Positions 16,537 to 24,531 of a stretch of 44,501 nucleotides of DNA are shown one piece after another. The position numbers and the translations under genes were made by a program. A model generated the notes under the pieces. That model made no database searches and was not told the origin of the DNA. It was given only the letters and a program-made list of their open reading frames with translations. This stretch comes from Candidatus Poribacteria bacterium (GTDB taxonomy: Bacteria; Poribacteria; WGA-4E; WGA-3G): NCBI GenBank assembly GCA_022822085.1, contig JAJECK010000115.1:1-44501 (forward strand). Reading direction: 5' to 3'. Each line of letters begins with the position of its first letter. The first letter of the stretch is position 1.

Positions 16537-17928
16537 ATGACAAAAAAGGTTATAGTAACAATCTTTGTCCTCACCTGCTTGGTAAGTATTAACGTCTTTG
16601 CCCTAAACGGGTTAATGGATGAAGATGGAACACTTACAAAGGTAGAGGATTCAAAGTATATGGCAGACACACTATGGGTGTTGGTCGCTGCATTTCTCGT
16701 TTTCTTTATGCAGGCAGGCTTCGCTATGGTGGAATCGGGTTTTACTCGTGCTAAAAACGCTGTGAATATTCTCATGAAAAACCTGATGGACTTCTCGATG
16801 GGTTCAATGGCATACTGGGCGATCGGCTTTGCGATTATGTTTGGTGCTGGTAATGCCTTCATGGGAACAAGTGGATGGTTTGTTCCTTCTGAAGAACTTA
16901 CTGCTGGCGCAGCAACCAGTTCCAGTGTGTTTAGCGCATTAGAATGGAGTTCTGTACCGACTTATGCGGCGTGGCTTTTCCAGCTCGTTTTTGCCGCAAC
17001 TGCTGCGACTATCGTCTCTGGCGCAATGGCAGAACGCACACAGTTCAAAAGTTATCTGATTTATAGTGTGTTTATCACAGGTATCATCTATCCGATAGTC
17101 GGACACTGGATTTGGGGTGGTGGCTGGTTAGATGGTGGACTGGTAGAATGGTTAGACGTAGATGACTTTGCTGGTTCAACAGTGGTTCATTCAACAGGTG
17201 GTTGGCTTGCATTGACGGGGGCTATTGTATTGGGGCCGCGTATCGGCAAATATGATAGTGAAGGTAAACCGAGACCGATTGCCGGACACAATTTACCACT
17301 TGCCGCACTTGGTGTATTTATTTTATGGTTAGGTTGGTTTGGATTTAATCCGGGTAGTGAAATGGGGGCAAGTTCTGCGACTATATCTGGAATCGCTGTT
17401 ACAACGAACCTTGCTGCAGCTGCCGGTGCCATTACAGCCATGATCACTGCATGGCTTTTTCTTGGAAAACCTGATGCGGGTATGTCACTTAACGGTGCAC
17501 TTGCAGGATTGGTAACAATTACGGCCGGTTGTGCCTCTGTTGAACCTTATGCCGCTGCTATAATGGGAGCATTGGGCGGTATCGTTGTTGTTCTGAGTGT
17601 AATAGCATTAGAAAATATGCGAATTGATGATCCAGTTGGTGCTATTTCTGTTCACGGAACATGTGGTGCCTTAGGTACTCTTCTTGTTGGATTCTTTCAC
17701 AGTTCATCTGGAGTCTTCGCTGGTGGTGGATTTACACTCCTATGGGCACAGTTTATAGGTGTCGTTGCTGTATTGGCATGGTGTCTCGTTACAGGCTTTA
17801 TCCTCTTCTATGCAATCAAGGCAGCAACAGGCTTGCGAGTTACACAAGAAGAAGAACAAGCTGGACTTGACTATGAAGAACACGGTGCAAGTGCATATCC
17901 AGACTTCAATGTCTCTTCAATACGTTAA
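16537..17928 (+). CDS. amt: Ammonium transporter (Amt family), first copy
   Basis: The 463-residue protein has a cleavable signal (1-22) and eleven expected membrane helices. The pore twin histidines are present: H218 in STVVHSTGGW and H373 in GAISVHGTCGALGT. Other family features include MVESGFTRAKN, WLFQLVFAATAATIVSGAMAER and the C-terminal GLRVTQEEEQAGLDYEEHG tail that contacts PII/GlnK in other bacteria. It imports ammonium across the inner membrane. An AGGAGA ribosome site precedes the ATG. It appears to be a different Amt subgroup from the neighbour at 18269 (GHWIWGGGWL and STGGWLAL variants). Sigma-54 control is likely through the 15469 promoter. No glnK/glnB gene is in the window. Confidence 0.93.
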   Translation: MTKKVIVTIFVLTCLVSINVFALNGLMDEDGTLTKVEDSKYMADTLWVLVAAFLVFFMQAGFAMVESGFTRAKNAVNILMKNLMDFSMGSMAYWAIGFAIMFGAGNAFMGTSGWFVPSEELTAGAATSSSVFSALEWSSVPTYAAWLFQLVFAATAATIVSGAMAERTQFKSYLIYSVFITGIIYPIVGHWIWGGGWLDGGLVEWLDVDDFAGSTVVHSTGGWLALTGAIVLGPRIGKYDSEGKPRPIAGHNLPLAALGVFILWLGWFGFNPGSEMGASSATISGIAVTTNLAAAAGAITAMITAWLFLGKPDAGMSLNGALAGLVTITAGCASVEPYAAAIMGALGGIVVVLSVIALENMRIDDPVGAISVHGTCGALGTLLVGFFHSSSGVFAGGGFTLLWAQFIGVVAVLAWCLVTGFILFYAIKAATGLRVTQEEEQAGLDYEEHGASAYPDFNVSSIR

Positions 17929-18199
17929 TAATTTATAAATAACCTTCAATATTAAGGTTTAGGTTACAAATCAATTTAGGATCGTCCACAGGAAGTTTTA
18001 CTTATCCCTGAGTTATACTTCTTGACATGTGGGCGTTCCTAAGTTACTGTTTACAGTATGACGGTTTATCCTATATAATGCAGTTACTTGATACTATCTC
18101 CATATTTTGATAAAATGCTTTACTAATACTTATAGAATTGAAATTTTTGATATACATTAATTGATTGGTTTATATTCTGGAAAAGAATTGGAAGTAAAA

Positions 18200-18219
18200 G
18201 GTAGACGATGTTGTCTACC
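18200..18219 (+). promoter_or_regulatory. Perfect inverted repeat upstream of the second amt
   Basis: GGTAGAC (18200-18206) and GTCTACC (18213-18219) flank 6 bases. A TATAAT follows immediately at 18222-18227, so the dyad overlaps the promoter spacer or -35 region and could be an operator. It is not followed by a T-run, so it is not a terminator. The remaining 340-base gap between the amt genes is AT-rich with no coding frame seen. Confidence 0.5.
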
Positions 18220-18268
18220 GATATAATAAAACAAGTATCAATGCTTGTACCTACAAAGGAGGCTAAAG

Positions 18269-19717
18269 ATGCAACAACGAAGTGCATCGCATTTTTCAAA
18301 CAGGCGTTTTAGTTATACGCTAATAGGGACGCTTGTTATAATATTATTGATATTTAGTGTGTCAAGTCTAATTCCATCACGAGATGTGTTGGCAGACCAA
18401 CATGAGGCAGCCGAAGTTGAGGGGGCAGAAGGTGATGCAGCCGAAGATGAAGCAGCAGAAGATGAGGCAGAATCTTCTATTGATTCTGGTGATACTGCGT
18501 GGATGCTTACTTCAACGGCACTCGTGCTGTTTATGACTATCCCAGGACTTGCCCTTTTCTATGGTGGTCTTGTACGTGTTCAGAATGTACTCTCTGTTTT
18601 GATGCAATGTTTTGCCTTGACAGGGATAATCACGGTCATTTGGATTGTCTGTGGGTATAGTCTCGCTTTCAATACCGCGGGTATGGAAGCTGGGAAAATC
18701 ACATTTAACTCTTTCGTCGGTGGTCTTGGAACGATTTTCCTGAAAGGTGTTACCACAAGTAGTGAAAGCGGATCTATTCCAGAAACCGTATTTATCGTTT
18801 TCCAAATGACATTTGCGATTATCACCCCCGCACTGATTGCTGGTGCATTCGCGGAACGGATGAAGTTCTCTGCTATGCTCATCTTCTCTGCTCTGTGGTC
18901 AATAATCGTTTACGCACCGTTATGTCACATGGCATGGTCAGGAGACGGTTCCTTGTTTGGTGATGTTATAGGAGCACTTGATTTTGCAGGTGGTAATGTC
19001 GTGCATATTAACGCAGGTATCGCAGCGTTGGTGGCTGCAATTTTAGTCGGGAAACGTCTGGGTTATCAGACCACTGCAATGCCACCGCACAGTTTGACGA
19101 TCACCGTCGTCGGTGCGTCAATGCTCTGGGTAGGTTGGTTCGGTTTCAATGCTGGTAGTCAACTTGCTGCTGATGGAGGTGCTGGCATGGCTATGCTTGT
19201 CACGCAAGTTTCAACTGCTACCGCGGCTATAACATGGATGTTCATTGAATGGATCAAACACGGTAAACCGAGTGTTCTCGGTATTGTTACTGGTGCTGTT
19301 GGCGGCCTTGTTGCGATTACGCCTGCTTCAGGCACAGTTGGTCCGATGGGGGCACTGGTTATTGGATTCGCCTCTGGTGCTATCTGTTTCTGGGGTGCTA
19401 CCAGCTTGAAATCGAAACTCGGTTATGACGATTCATTGGATGCGTTCGGCGTTCACGGCATCGGTGGTATTGTCGGAGCACTCTTGACGGGTGTTTTCAC
19501 AGCAAGTGCATTAGGTGGTGCTGGTATGGATGTCGGCATCGGATTGCAGGTTTGGAAGCAGTTCCTAAGCATTGTTATCACTATCGTTTGGAGTGGTGTG
19601 CTTTCGTTTATTATTCTTAAAATCGTTGATGCTATTGTTGGCTTAAGGGTTGAAGAGGATGATGAGCGTATGGGTCTTGACCTGTCGCAACACAATGAAC
19701 GTGGTTACAATCTATAA
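18269..19717 (+). CDS. amt: Ammonium transporter (AmtB-type), second copy
   Basis: The 482-residue protein has a long N-terminus: a basic start, a signal/membrane segment (about 17-38, cut predicted at VLA/DQHEA), an acidic linker rich in AEDEA (about 43-70), and then the eleven-helix Amt core. The twin pore histidines are H246 (GNVVHINAGIAAL) and H396 (DAFGVHGIGG). AFAERMKFSAM and the C-terminal GLRVEEDDERMGLDLSQHNERGY tail are typical of AmtB and its PII contact. It mediates ammonium uptake. ATG 18269 is chosen over an in-frame TTG at 18245 because AAAGGAGG precedes the ATG by 6 bases. The acidic D-x-HEA start resembles the two barrel proteins nearby. Confidence 0.93.
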   Translation: MQQRSASHFSNRRFSYTLIGTLVIILLIFSVSSLIPSRDVLADQHEAAEVEGAEGDAAEDEAAEDEAESSIDSGDTAWMLTSTALVLFMTIPGLALFYGGLVRVQNVLSVLMQCFALTGIITVIWIVCGYSLAFNTAGMEAGKITFNSFVGGLGTIFLKGVTTSSESGSIPETVFIVFQMTFAIITPALIAGAFAERMKFSAMLIFSALWSIIVYAPLCHMAWSGDGSLFGDVIGALDFAGGNVVHINAGIAALVAAILVGKRLGYQTTAMPPHSLTITVVGASMLWVGWFGFNAGSQLAADGGAGMAMLVTQVSTATAAITWMFIEWIKHGKPSVLGIVTGAVGGLVAITPASGTVGPMGALVIGFASGAICFWGATSLKSKLGYDDSLDAFGVHGIGGIVGALLTGVFTASALGGAGMDVGIGLQVWKQFLSIVITIVWSGVLSFIILKIVDAIVGLRVEEDDERMGLDLSQHNERGYNL

Positions 19718-19740
19718 ATGAAGTAAATCGGGAATTTGGA

Positions 19741-19765
19741 TAGGCGCGCTTAGAAAGCGCGCCTA
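19741..19765. terminator. 11-bp hairpin between amt and the converging esterase gene
   Basis: TAGGCGCGCTT (19741-19751) pairs perfectly with AAGCGCGCCTA (19755-19765) around the 3-base loop AGA. It lies between two converging genes, as a shared terminator would, although no T-run follows. It may instead be a REP-like palindrome. Confidence 0.55.
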
Positions 19766-19792
19766 CCGTTTATGGCCTAATTCCTGTTTGAT

Positions 19793-21802
19793 TTATAACT
19801 CAGCTATTCTACCCGCAATTTCAGCATCTGGCATTATCTCCTTCCTAATAAGCAGATTCTGCTCTATACCGAGATTTTGGTATACCTCTTCAATCCCTGA
19901 TGTGTCAAAACCATCACCTGTGTTGTGAATAATTAGATTGCGTGGTGCTAAAAGTGTTCCTGCTGTGCAGAAATCTCCCACTCTACGAAGGCTTGGGATC
20001 GGGAGTGTATGTAAAAAAGCATCATCGTTTGTGTTATCAAATTCTACGGCATCAACGATTACCTTCTTGATATTCGTGAATCCTGCAGCAAGCAGTGCCC
20101 ACAAACCTGCTTCTCCTATTCCGATGAGACCTACCTCAGAAACATCGCCTCTGGTTGTGAAATAGAGTAATGTTGTAACAATGTCCTGTACACGCAATGC
20201 TGCAGTTGTCCGGTTGTAGGTTGTGAAGAAATTCGTCTCCTCTGATCTTTCATATTCTCCGTGTTCTCCTATTCCGAACACATCAATAATTAGAACTTTT
20301 CGGTCAGAATTAATCAACTCTTTGATCATTCGTGAAGGTTGTCCTGTTTCAGGATCGATCAACTTTTCCTTTCCTTCAGGATGCACAACAACAACGACCG
20401 GATCGTGTCCAACCAATGGTTCAGTGCGAAATAGGATAGCAGGAATTGCATCTCCCACTCCCTTCCTACCGATAACAACATGTCGCGCAGAAAAGTCTGG
20501 ATGGTAGGTTGTAGGAAAAGCACCTTCTGGTTCAACGAGCGTGACCTCACTACTATCCGGTAAGTGTAGTCCGAGTGAATGTTGTAAAGCACTTCCCATC
20601 TCTTCTCTGAAATTTTGATGCTGAGTTTTATTCTTAGGTTTACGTAGTTCAAGCGCATCTTGTGAACGTTTTATCCAGGCAGGAAGAATATCCTCCTGTT
20701 TCAATGCATGCATTGGCATATCATGATCAGAGAAAACCAATAGATCCTCATCTGATTCAACCTCATAAGGGACCTCTTTGAACCCAGACGTATCTTCTGC
20801 CCCCAAAAGCCATTTGGCAAACCATTCATAGACTGCCTCACGACTTTCTTTATTGTAGTTGTGTTCTGCGTCTACTTGAACCTGATGGATTTTATCTTCT
20901 GCGTCAAAATGTGCATAGATACTTCGAATAGCAGGATACTCTACAGTTGGTGTTTTTGATGTCCAATCCCCTGTACAAGATACAAGCAGTAGGGGACGTG
21001 GTGCCATCAACGCACCTATTTCAAGGTTGCTTGCTTCCAATCGCAAATTCGGGGCGTTTTCACAGATACAACCGCCTTGCATCGTTGCAGAAATCATATT
21101 CACAGGTGCGGAGACTTTAATGCGATCATCAACTGCGGTTAGGATGAATGTTTGCGTTCCTCCCCCGGATGCGCCTGTACAGCCTATTCGTTCTTTGTCC
21201 ACATCCGGCAGGTCTTGTAAGAAATCAATGGCACGAATACCGTTTTGGAGTTGCAGCCCCATCGCGCTCAGTCCCCACAACGCCTGTTCAGCTTCACCGT
21301 AACGATGTTCAATCTGCTTACCACTATCGTTGTAACCTATCATATCATACGCAAAGATGACATAACCCTGTTTGGCAAAATTAATACATCTGCCAGGAAT
21401 TGAACCGCGTTCAATATCTTCTAACCGTCCACGTCCCCAATGTCCATGCGGACTTACAATACCGGGAAATGGTCCGGTTTTTCCTTTTGGACGATAGAGG
21501 TTGCCAGTTGTGAAGAAACCGGGGAATGGTTCAAAGTGTACCTTTTCAACGGTATAATCTTCTCGTTCAATTTTTCCAAAGATTTGTGCGTTGATAGGTG
21601 TTGATTCATGTTCTGGTACTAAACCGTTTGCAACGCGGATCTGCTGTCGCAGTGATGCAGATTTTTCGGTCCATTCTGCTTTGGTGTAGTCTGGAAAGGT
21701 GTAAGGTGTGTTGAGGTCGCGTGATGCTGCACCTCGTGCGTCGTTGACTGTTTGTGATGGATCGGTGAAAACATGAGCGAGTTCGTGATGTTGTTCAGCC
21801 AC
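19793..21802 (-). CDS. Two-domain alpha/beta-hydrolase, acetyl-xylan-esterase-like
   Basis: The 669-residue protein contains a full N-terminal alpha/beta-hydrolase: SPHGHWGRG, FAYDMIGYNDSG, nucleophile elbow GCTGASGGG (Ser in G-x-S-x-G), an acid in SCTGDWTSKTP and a His in DAEHNYNKESREA. A second hydrolase-like domain (about 400-669) has a GIGEAG elbow with Glu in place of Ser, so it is probably inactive. Such enzymes deacetylate polysaccharides or hydrolyse esters. No signal peptide is seen. The start is GTG with GGAGG 8 bases upstream; that ribosome site lies within the last codons of the 21806 gene, suggesting coupling. A remnant of a second copy of its 5' end lies at 22708-22770. Confidence 0.8.
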   Translation of the reverse strand: MAEQHHELAHVFTDPSQTVNDARGAASRDLNTPYTFPDYTKAEWTEKSASLRQQIRVANGLVPEHESTPINAQIFGKIEREDYTVEKVHFEPFPGFFTTGNLYRPKGKTGPFPGIVSPHGHWGRGRLEDIERGSIPGRCINFAKQGYVIFAYDMIGYNDSGKQIEHRYGEAEQALWGLSAMGLQLQNGIRAIDFLQDLPDVDKERIGCTGASGGGTQTFILTAVDDRIKVSAPVNMISATMQGGCICENAPNLRLEASNLEIGALMAPRPLLLVSCTGDWTSKTPTVEYPAIRSIYAHFDAEDKIHQVQVDAEHNYNKESREAVYEWFAKWLLGAEDTSGFKEVPYEVESDEDLLVFSDHDMPMHALKQEDILPAWIKRSQDALELRKPKNKTQHQNFREEMGSALQHSLGLHLPDSSEVTLVEPEGAFPTTYHPDFSARHVVIGRKGVGDAIPAILFRTEPLVGHDPVVVVVHPEGKEKLIDPETGQPSRMIKELINSDRKVLIIDVFGIGEHGEYERSEETNFFTTYNRTTAALRVQDIVTTLLYFTTRGDVSEVGLIGIGEAGLWALLAAGFTNIKKVIVDAVEFDNTNDDAFLHTLPIPSLRRVGDFCTAGTLLAPRNLIIHNTGDGFDTSGIEEVYQNLGIEQNLLIRKEIMPDAEIAGRIAEL

Positions 21803-21805
21803 TGT

Positions 21806-22462
21806 TTATTCCTCCAAGTGTTTCGCAACGATAAACTTCAGAAGCTGGACGATCTGTTCAGCGTCCCATATTCCGTTGTATACCGGCGAAAATTCAATCG
21901 TGAACATTGGTTTGTCGGTTTCAATGTCGCTGACGACACCGCGCACGAATGTCCAGCTGTCATTGACCGTATAGCAACCAAAAATTTCTTGTTCGGGCTT
22001 AGTTTTTTTTTCCCAATTGAGCCATGCGGCAGCAAGCATTTCACCGTAGAGTTGAAATTGCGGATCGGGTGCATGAATACCGCGTTTCGCTTCATTTACA
22101 ATAAGGTAAGGCGGTTGGATACGTCCACCGATTGCAGGCGCGAGCGCACCATCTGCCTCACCCTCCAATTCAAACGTTAGATATGAAGCTTTCAGTGGCA
22201 CGCCACTCCACGCTTGAATATGCCCATGTTCTGCAAGTACCAACATCGGATAAATCGCGCGCGCCCAGAGGGTAACTTCGTTCATGACGACCAGATGACG
22301 ACGGTACAGGGTCGATTTGATATCTTCAAGCCGTCTGCACTCCTCCGCAGTGAGAGCTATTTGCATTTTCTCCCATGCTTCTGGCGCAATGTGCTTTTCG
22401 TTCAACGTTACAAGTGTCTTAAGTGTTTCTTCTGTGAGTTGTGAAAATGTGTATGTGTGCAT
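21806..22462 (-). CDS. Hypothetical protein with a PD-(D/E)XK-like pattern
   Basis: This 218-residue soluble protein is not a family I can name. The pattern EGEADGALAP followed about 15 residues later by YLIVNEAKRG resembles a PD-(D/E)XK nuclease core (acidic residue, then E-x-K), with a following helix QFQLYGEMLAAAWLNWE. Helical residues occupy the first 80 positions. The start has a GGAGGAGG ribosome site 9 bases upstream. Its stop lies 3 bases before the start of the esterase gene, so the pair is probably translated together. A nuclease-like role is only a weak inference. Confidence 0.5.
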   Translation of the reverse strand: MHTYTFSQLTEETLKTLVTLNEKHIAPEAWEKMQIALTAEECRRLEDIKSTLYRRHLVVMNEVTLWARAIYPMLVLAEHGHIQAWSGVPLKASYLTFELEGEADGALAPAIGGRIQPPYLIVNEAKRGIHAPDPQFQLYGEMLAAAWLNWEKKTKPEQEIFGCYTVNDSWTFVRGVVSDIETDKPMFTIEFSPVYNGIWDAEQIVQLLKFIVAKHLEE

Positions 22463-22481
22463 CGTTCAAAACCTCCTCCGC

Positions 22482-22643
22482 TTAGTCTAAATGAAACCCA
22501 AGGCTGCGCTCAAGATAGATAAGTCGTGCCTCAATTTGGGTTTGTACCCTCTTATTTCGAATTGCGTTAAACCATTCTGTGAAAGGTTCATGCCCGTTTC
22601 GCGTTCGGTAAGTTTCTATTTCTCGCGGCTGTGTGTTACGCAT
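22482..22643 (-). pseudogene. Truncated HigB/Gp49-like toxin remnant
   Basis: A 53-codon frame encodes MRNTQPREIETYRTRNGHEPFTEWFNAI..., continuing with QTQIEARLIYLERSLGF. The pattern E-x-Y-R-T-x-NG-x-EPF-x-EW-x-x-x-(L/I)-R and R-x-x-I-x-ARL matches the N-terminal half of phage-derived Gp49/HigB-family RelE-type toxins. The second half, normally holding the G-x-KPL and E-(L)-R-I motifs, is missing: a stop follows after DL-like residues. No antitoxin is adjacent. It is likely a decayed toxin-antitoxin fragment. Confidence 0.65.
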
Positions 22644-22707
22644 TATCGAATTGATTGTGTAGTGGTGAAAGTGCTTCTATTTGCTGTCTGTAGCAGGTTC
22701 CATCCCG

Positions 22708-22770
22708 TTAATGCTGCAGTCCGTGGTGGATTAGGAAAACATGAGCAAGTTCGTGATGTTGTTTAACCAT
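22708..22770 (-). pseudogene. Remnant of a second esterase 5' end
   Basis: On the minus strand this starts MVKQHHELAHVF, almost the same as the start of the 19793-21802 esterase (MAEQHHELAHVF), and is preceded by the ribosome site AAGGA. The similarity fades after about 12 codons and the frame stops at 22708-22710. The + strand stretch 22734-22770 aligns with 21765-21802. It marks a lost duplicate of the esterase gene. Confidence 0.65.
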
Positions 22771-22807
22771 TTTTATTCCTTCTCTTATAAGGGTGCAAAA
22801 GTATACA

Positions 22808-23674
22808 TTAAGGAACTACATTTCCATCCTTGTAGGTTTTACGTGAAACCTCCTCTCCGTTTTCGTCCCACTCGATCCACAAACCATCTCGCTTTTCGTT
22901 TTTATAGATTCCTTTCTTCCACTTTTGTCCGTTCTCATGCCAAGCGTTCCACAAACCATCTTCCTTACCATTCTTATATGTTCCTTCCTCCCCTATTTGT
23001 CCATTCTCATGCCACACGGTCACCCTGCCATCTTCCTTACCATTCTTATAGGTTCCTTCCACCAATTTTTGACCATTCTCATGCGACACCGTTACTAAAC
23101 CATGCAGCTCACCGTTTTTATAGGTTACTTCCACCGCTTTTTGTCCATTCTTATGCCATCGAGTCCACCTTCCATCTCCCTTACCATTTTTACAGGTTCC
23201 TTCCACCAATTTTTGACCATTCTCATACCAGATCGTTACTAAACCATGCAGCTTACCGTTCAGGAAGGCACCTCTTAGAAAATTCTGCTGATTGCTGTCC
23301 CGCCAGTTAATATAAAAACCATGAAGTTTCCCACGCTGATATTGGACAAGTTCCATATCCCCCGGATGCCCCACGTGCAAATGCGATATTATTCCACTTA
23401 TAGATTCGTTCTCAGAATCATCTATATCATTTATTATATCCTGTGAATCACTCTTTACCCACCCGGTATAAGGCTGTTCCTGATTAGGAGCATAACGCAG
23501 TTCTTCCCCTGATGGTGAGCGGCGAGTCTGCAAATTGTCCCAGTCTATTGCTTCAGCAATAATCTTCTCACGAATTTTTGGGTCATCTAAGTTAGGTTCT
23601 CCACAACCGATTATCAGCAAAAACATTATACAAAAAACTGATAACACTTTCCAAACGCTAACTATATCTACCAT
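22808..23674 (-). CDS. YwqK/MORN-repeat lipoprotein
   Basis: The 288-residue protein has a lipoprotein signal with Cys24 in LIIGC and about seven tandem 24-residue units of the type W-x-x-W-H-ENGQK-x-x-EGTYKNGK-x-DG, with the first and last more diverged. These MORN_2/YwqK-type repeats are thought to form elongated beta-hairpin stacks and are found in some toxin-immunity partners, but the role here is unknown. The start at 23674 is preferred to a longer frame beginning at 23842, because the signal peptide begins there and the longer frame would overlap the upstream membrane-protein gene. It lies 100 bases downstream of that gene, probably in one operon. Confidence 0.75.
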   Translation of the reverse strand: MVDIVSVWKVLSVFCIMFLLIIGCGEPNLDDPKIREKIIAEAIDWDNLQTRRSPSGEELRYAPNQEQPYTGWVKSDSQDIINDIDDSENESISGIISHLHVGHPGDMELVQYQRGKLHGFYINWRDSNQQNFLRGAFLNGKLHGLVTIWYENGQKLVEGTCKNGKGDGRWTRWHKNGQKAVEVTYKNGELHGLVTVSHENGQKLVEGTYKNGKEDGRVTVWHENGQIGEEGTYKNGKEDGLWNAWHENGQKWKKGIYKNEKRDGLWIEWDENGEEVSRKTYKDGNVVP

Positions 23675-23774
23675 AGAACCTATATTATTCTTTCTTTTCA
23701 AAAAAATATGCCTAATCACCAGGCTTTCCTCCGAAATAAGGGTATTAGCAAATTTGCCAACACCCTGTAATTTT

Positions 23775-24443
23775 CTATGAATCTGAAGATGCCTCCTCAG
23801 TTGAATCTGAGGGTGTTTCCTCCGTTGACAAAGTCGTTTCAATCTTTCTTAGGTTTGTTGCCATATCTACGAACAGATTAATTAACTCCGCTATGAAATA
23901 ATGAATAATCAGGATTATAGCACCAGAAAAAACAGAAACCACTGACGAGATAACACCGAAAATAAAACTGACATTTCCGCGTATTGTCAGGTCACTCAGG
24001 ACAATTTCCATTAAATCTGGAATTCCCGATCCGAAGATAGAAGCAACCAGTGCCTGCATACCAAGCGCAACAAAATAAAGGAAACCTAATTCACCGAATA
24101 ATCGGATTAAGATAACTGTAATGGGTAACAAAGCAAAATGTGACTCATTTCCAAGCTCGCTGATTTTTTTGGACCTGTTCCAAAACAGCATGATGAGGAC
24201 TAAACCAACAACGATATTAATACTAAGGGACAGAATAGACCTAATGACAATAAGTGTTCGTGAACCAATCCCCAAAAAGTCGCTCTCGGCAATTGATGCA
24301 ACACAGTTAACAATACCCCATACAATCGCACCTATTAAAGCAAGTACGCCGAGGATTTTGACAAGAATTGCAACCCACTTCCGAAATTGGTTTCCAGATT
24401 CTAATGAAGCAATCCAATTCACAACGCCTCGTAAAAAGCACAT
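23775..24443 (-). CDS. Multi-span membrane protein of unknown function
   Basis: This 222-residue protein has about four or five hydrophobic segments (about 22-50, 62-85, 95-125, 155-185), and a polar tail rich in Ser, Glu and Thr (TEETPSDSTEEASSDS). No catalytic motif is visible. GGAGG lies 6 bases before the ATG. It precedes the YwqK-repeat lipoprotein in the same direction, so the two may act together at the envelope. I do not recognise the family. Confidence 0.55.
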   Translation of the reverse strand: MCFLRGVVNWIASLESGNQFRKWVAILVKILGVLALIGAIVWGIVNCVASIAESDFLGIGSRTLIVIRSILSLSINIVVGLVLIMLFWNRSKKISELGNESHFALLPITVILIRLFGELGFLYFVALGMQALVASIFGSGIPDLMEIVLSDLTIRGNVSFIFGVISSVVSVFSGAIILIIHYFIAELINLFVDMATNLRKIETTLSTEETPSDSTEEASSDS

Positions 24444-24531
24444 AATCTACCTCCTCAATATGCTATAAGTTTGTGCGACTAATATAACAGATTTCAAAGA
24501 CGTTCTCAATAGGTTAAGTGGTCCATAAATC

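Noticed and set aside
18245-18268. TTG start for the second amt at 18245
   Set aside because: The ribosome site AAAGGAGG lies inside this extension and directs the ATG at 18269.
22741-23310. Plus-strand open frame opposite the YwqK repeats
   Set aside because: Its repetitive sequence is the antisense shadow of the 72-bp repeat units, and it has no independent coding evidence.
22808-23400. Tandem DNA repeat of about 72 bp as a satellite or integrated repeat
   Set aside because: The period matches the 24-residue protein repeat and the frame is maintained, so it is coding structure.
23675-23842. Upstream extension of the YwqK-repeat lipoprotein to 23842
   Set aside because: It would overlap the end of the 23775-24443 gene and put a long polar stretch before the lipoprotein signal; the signal starts naturally at 23674.
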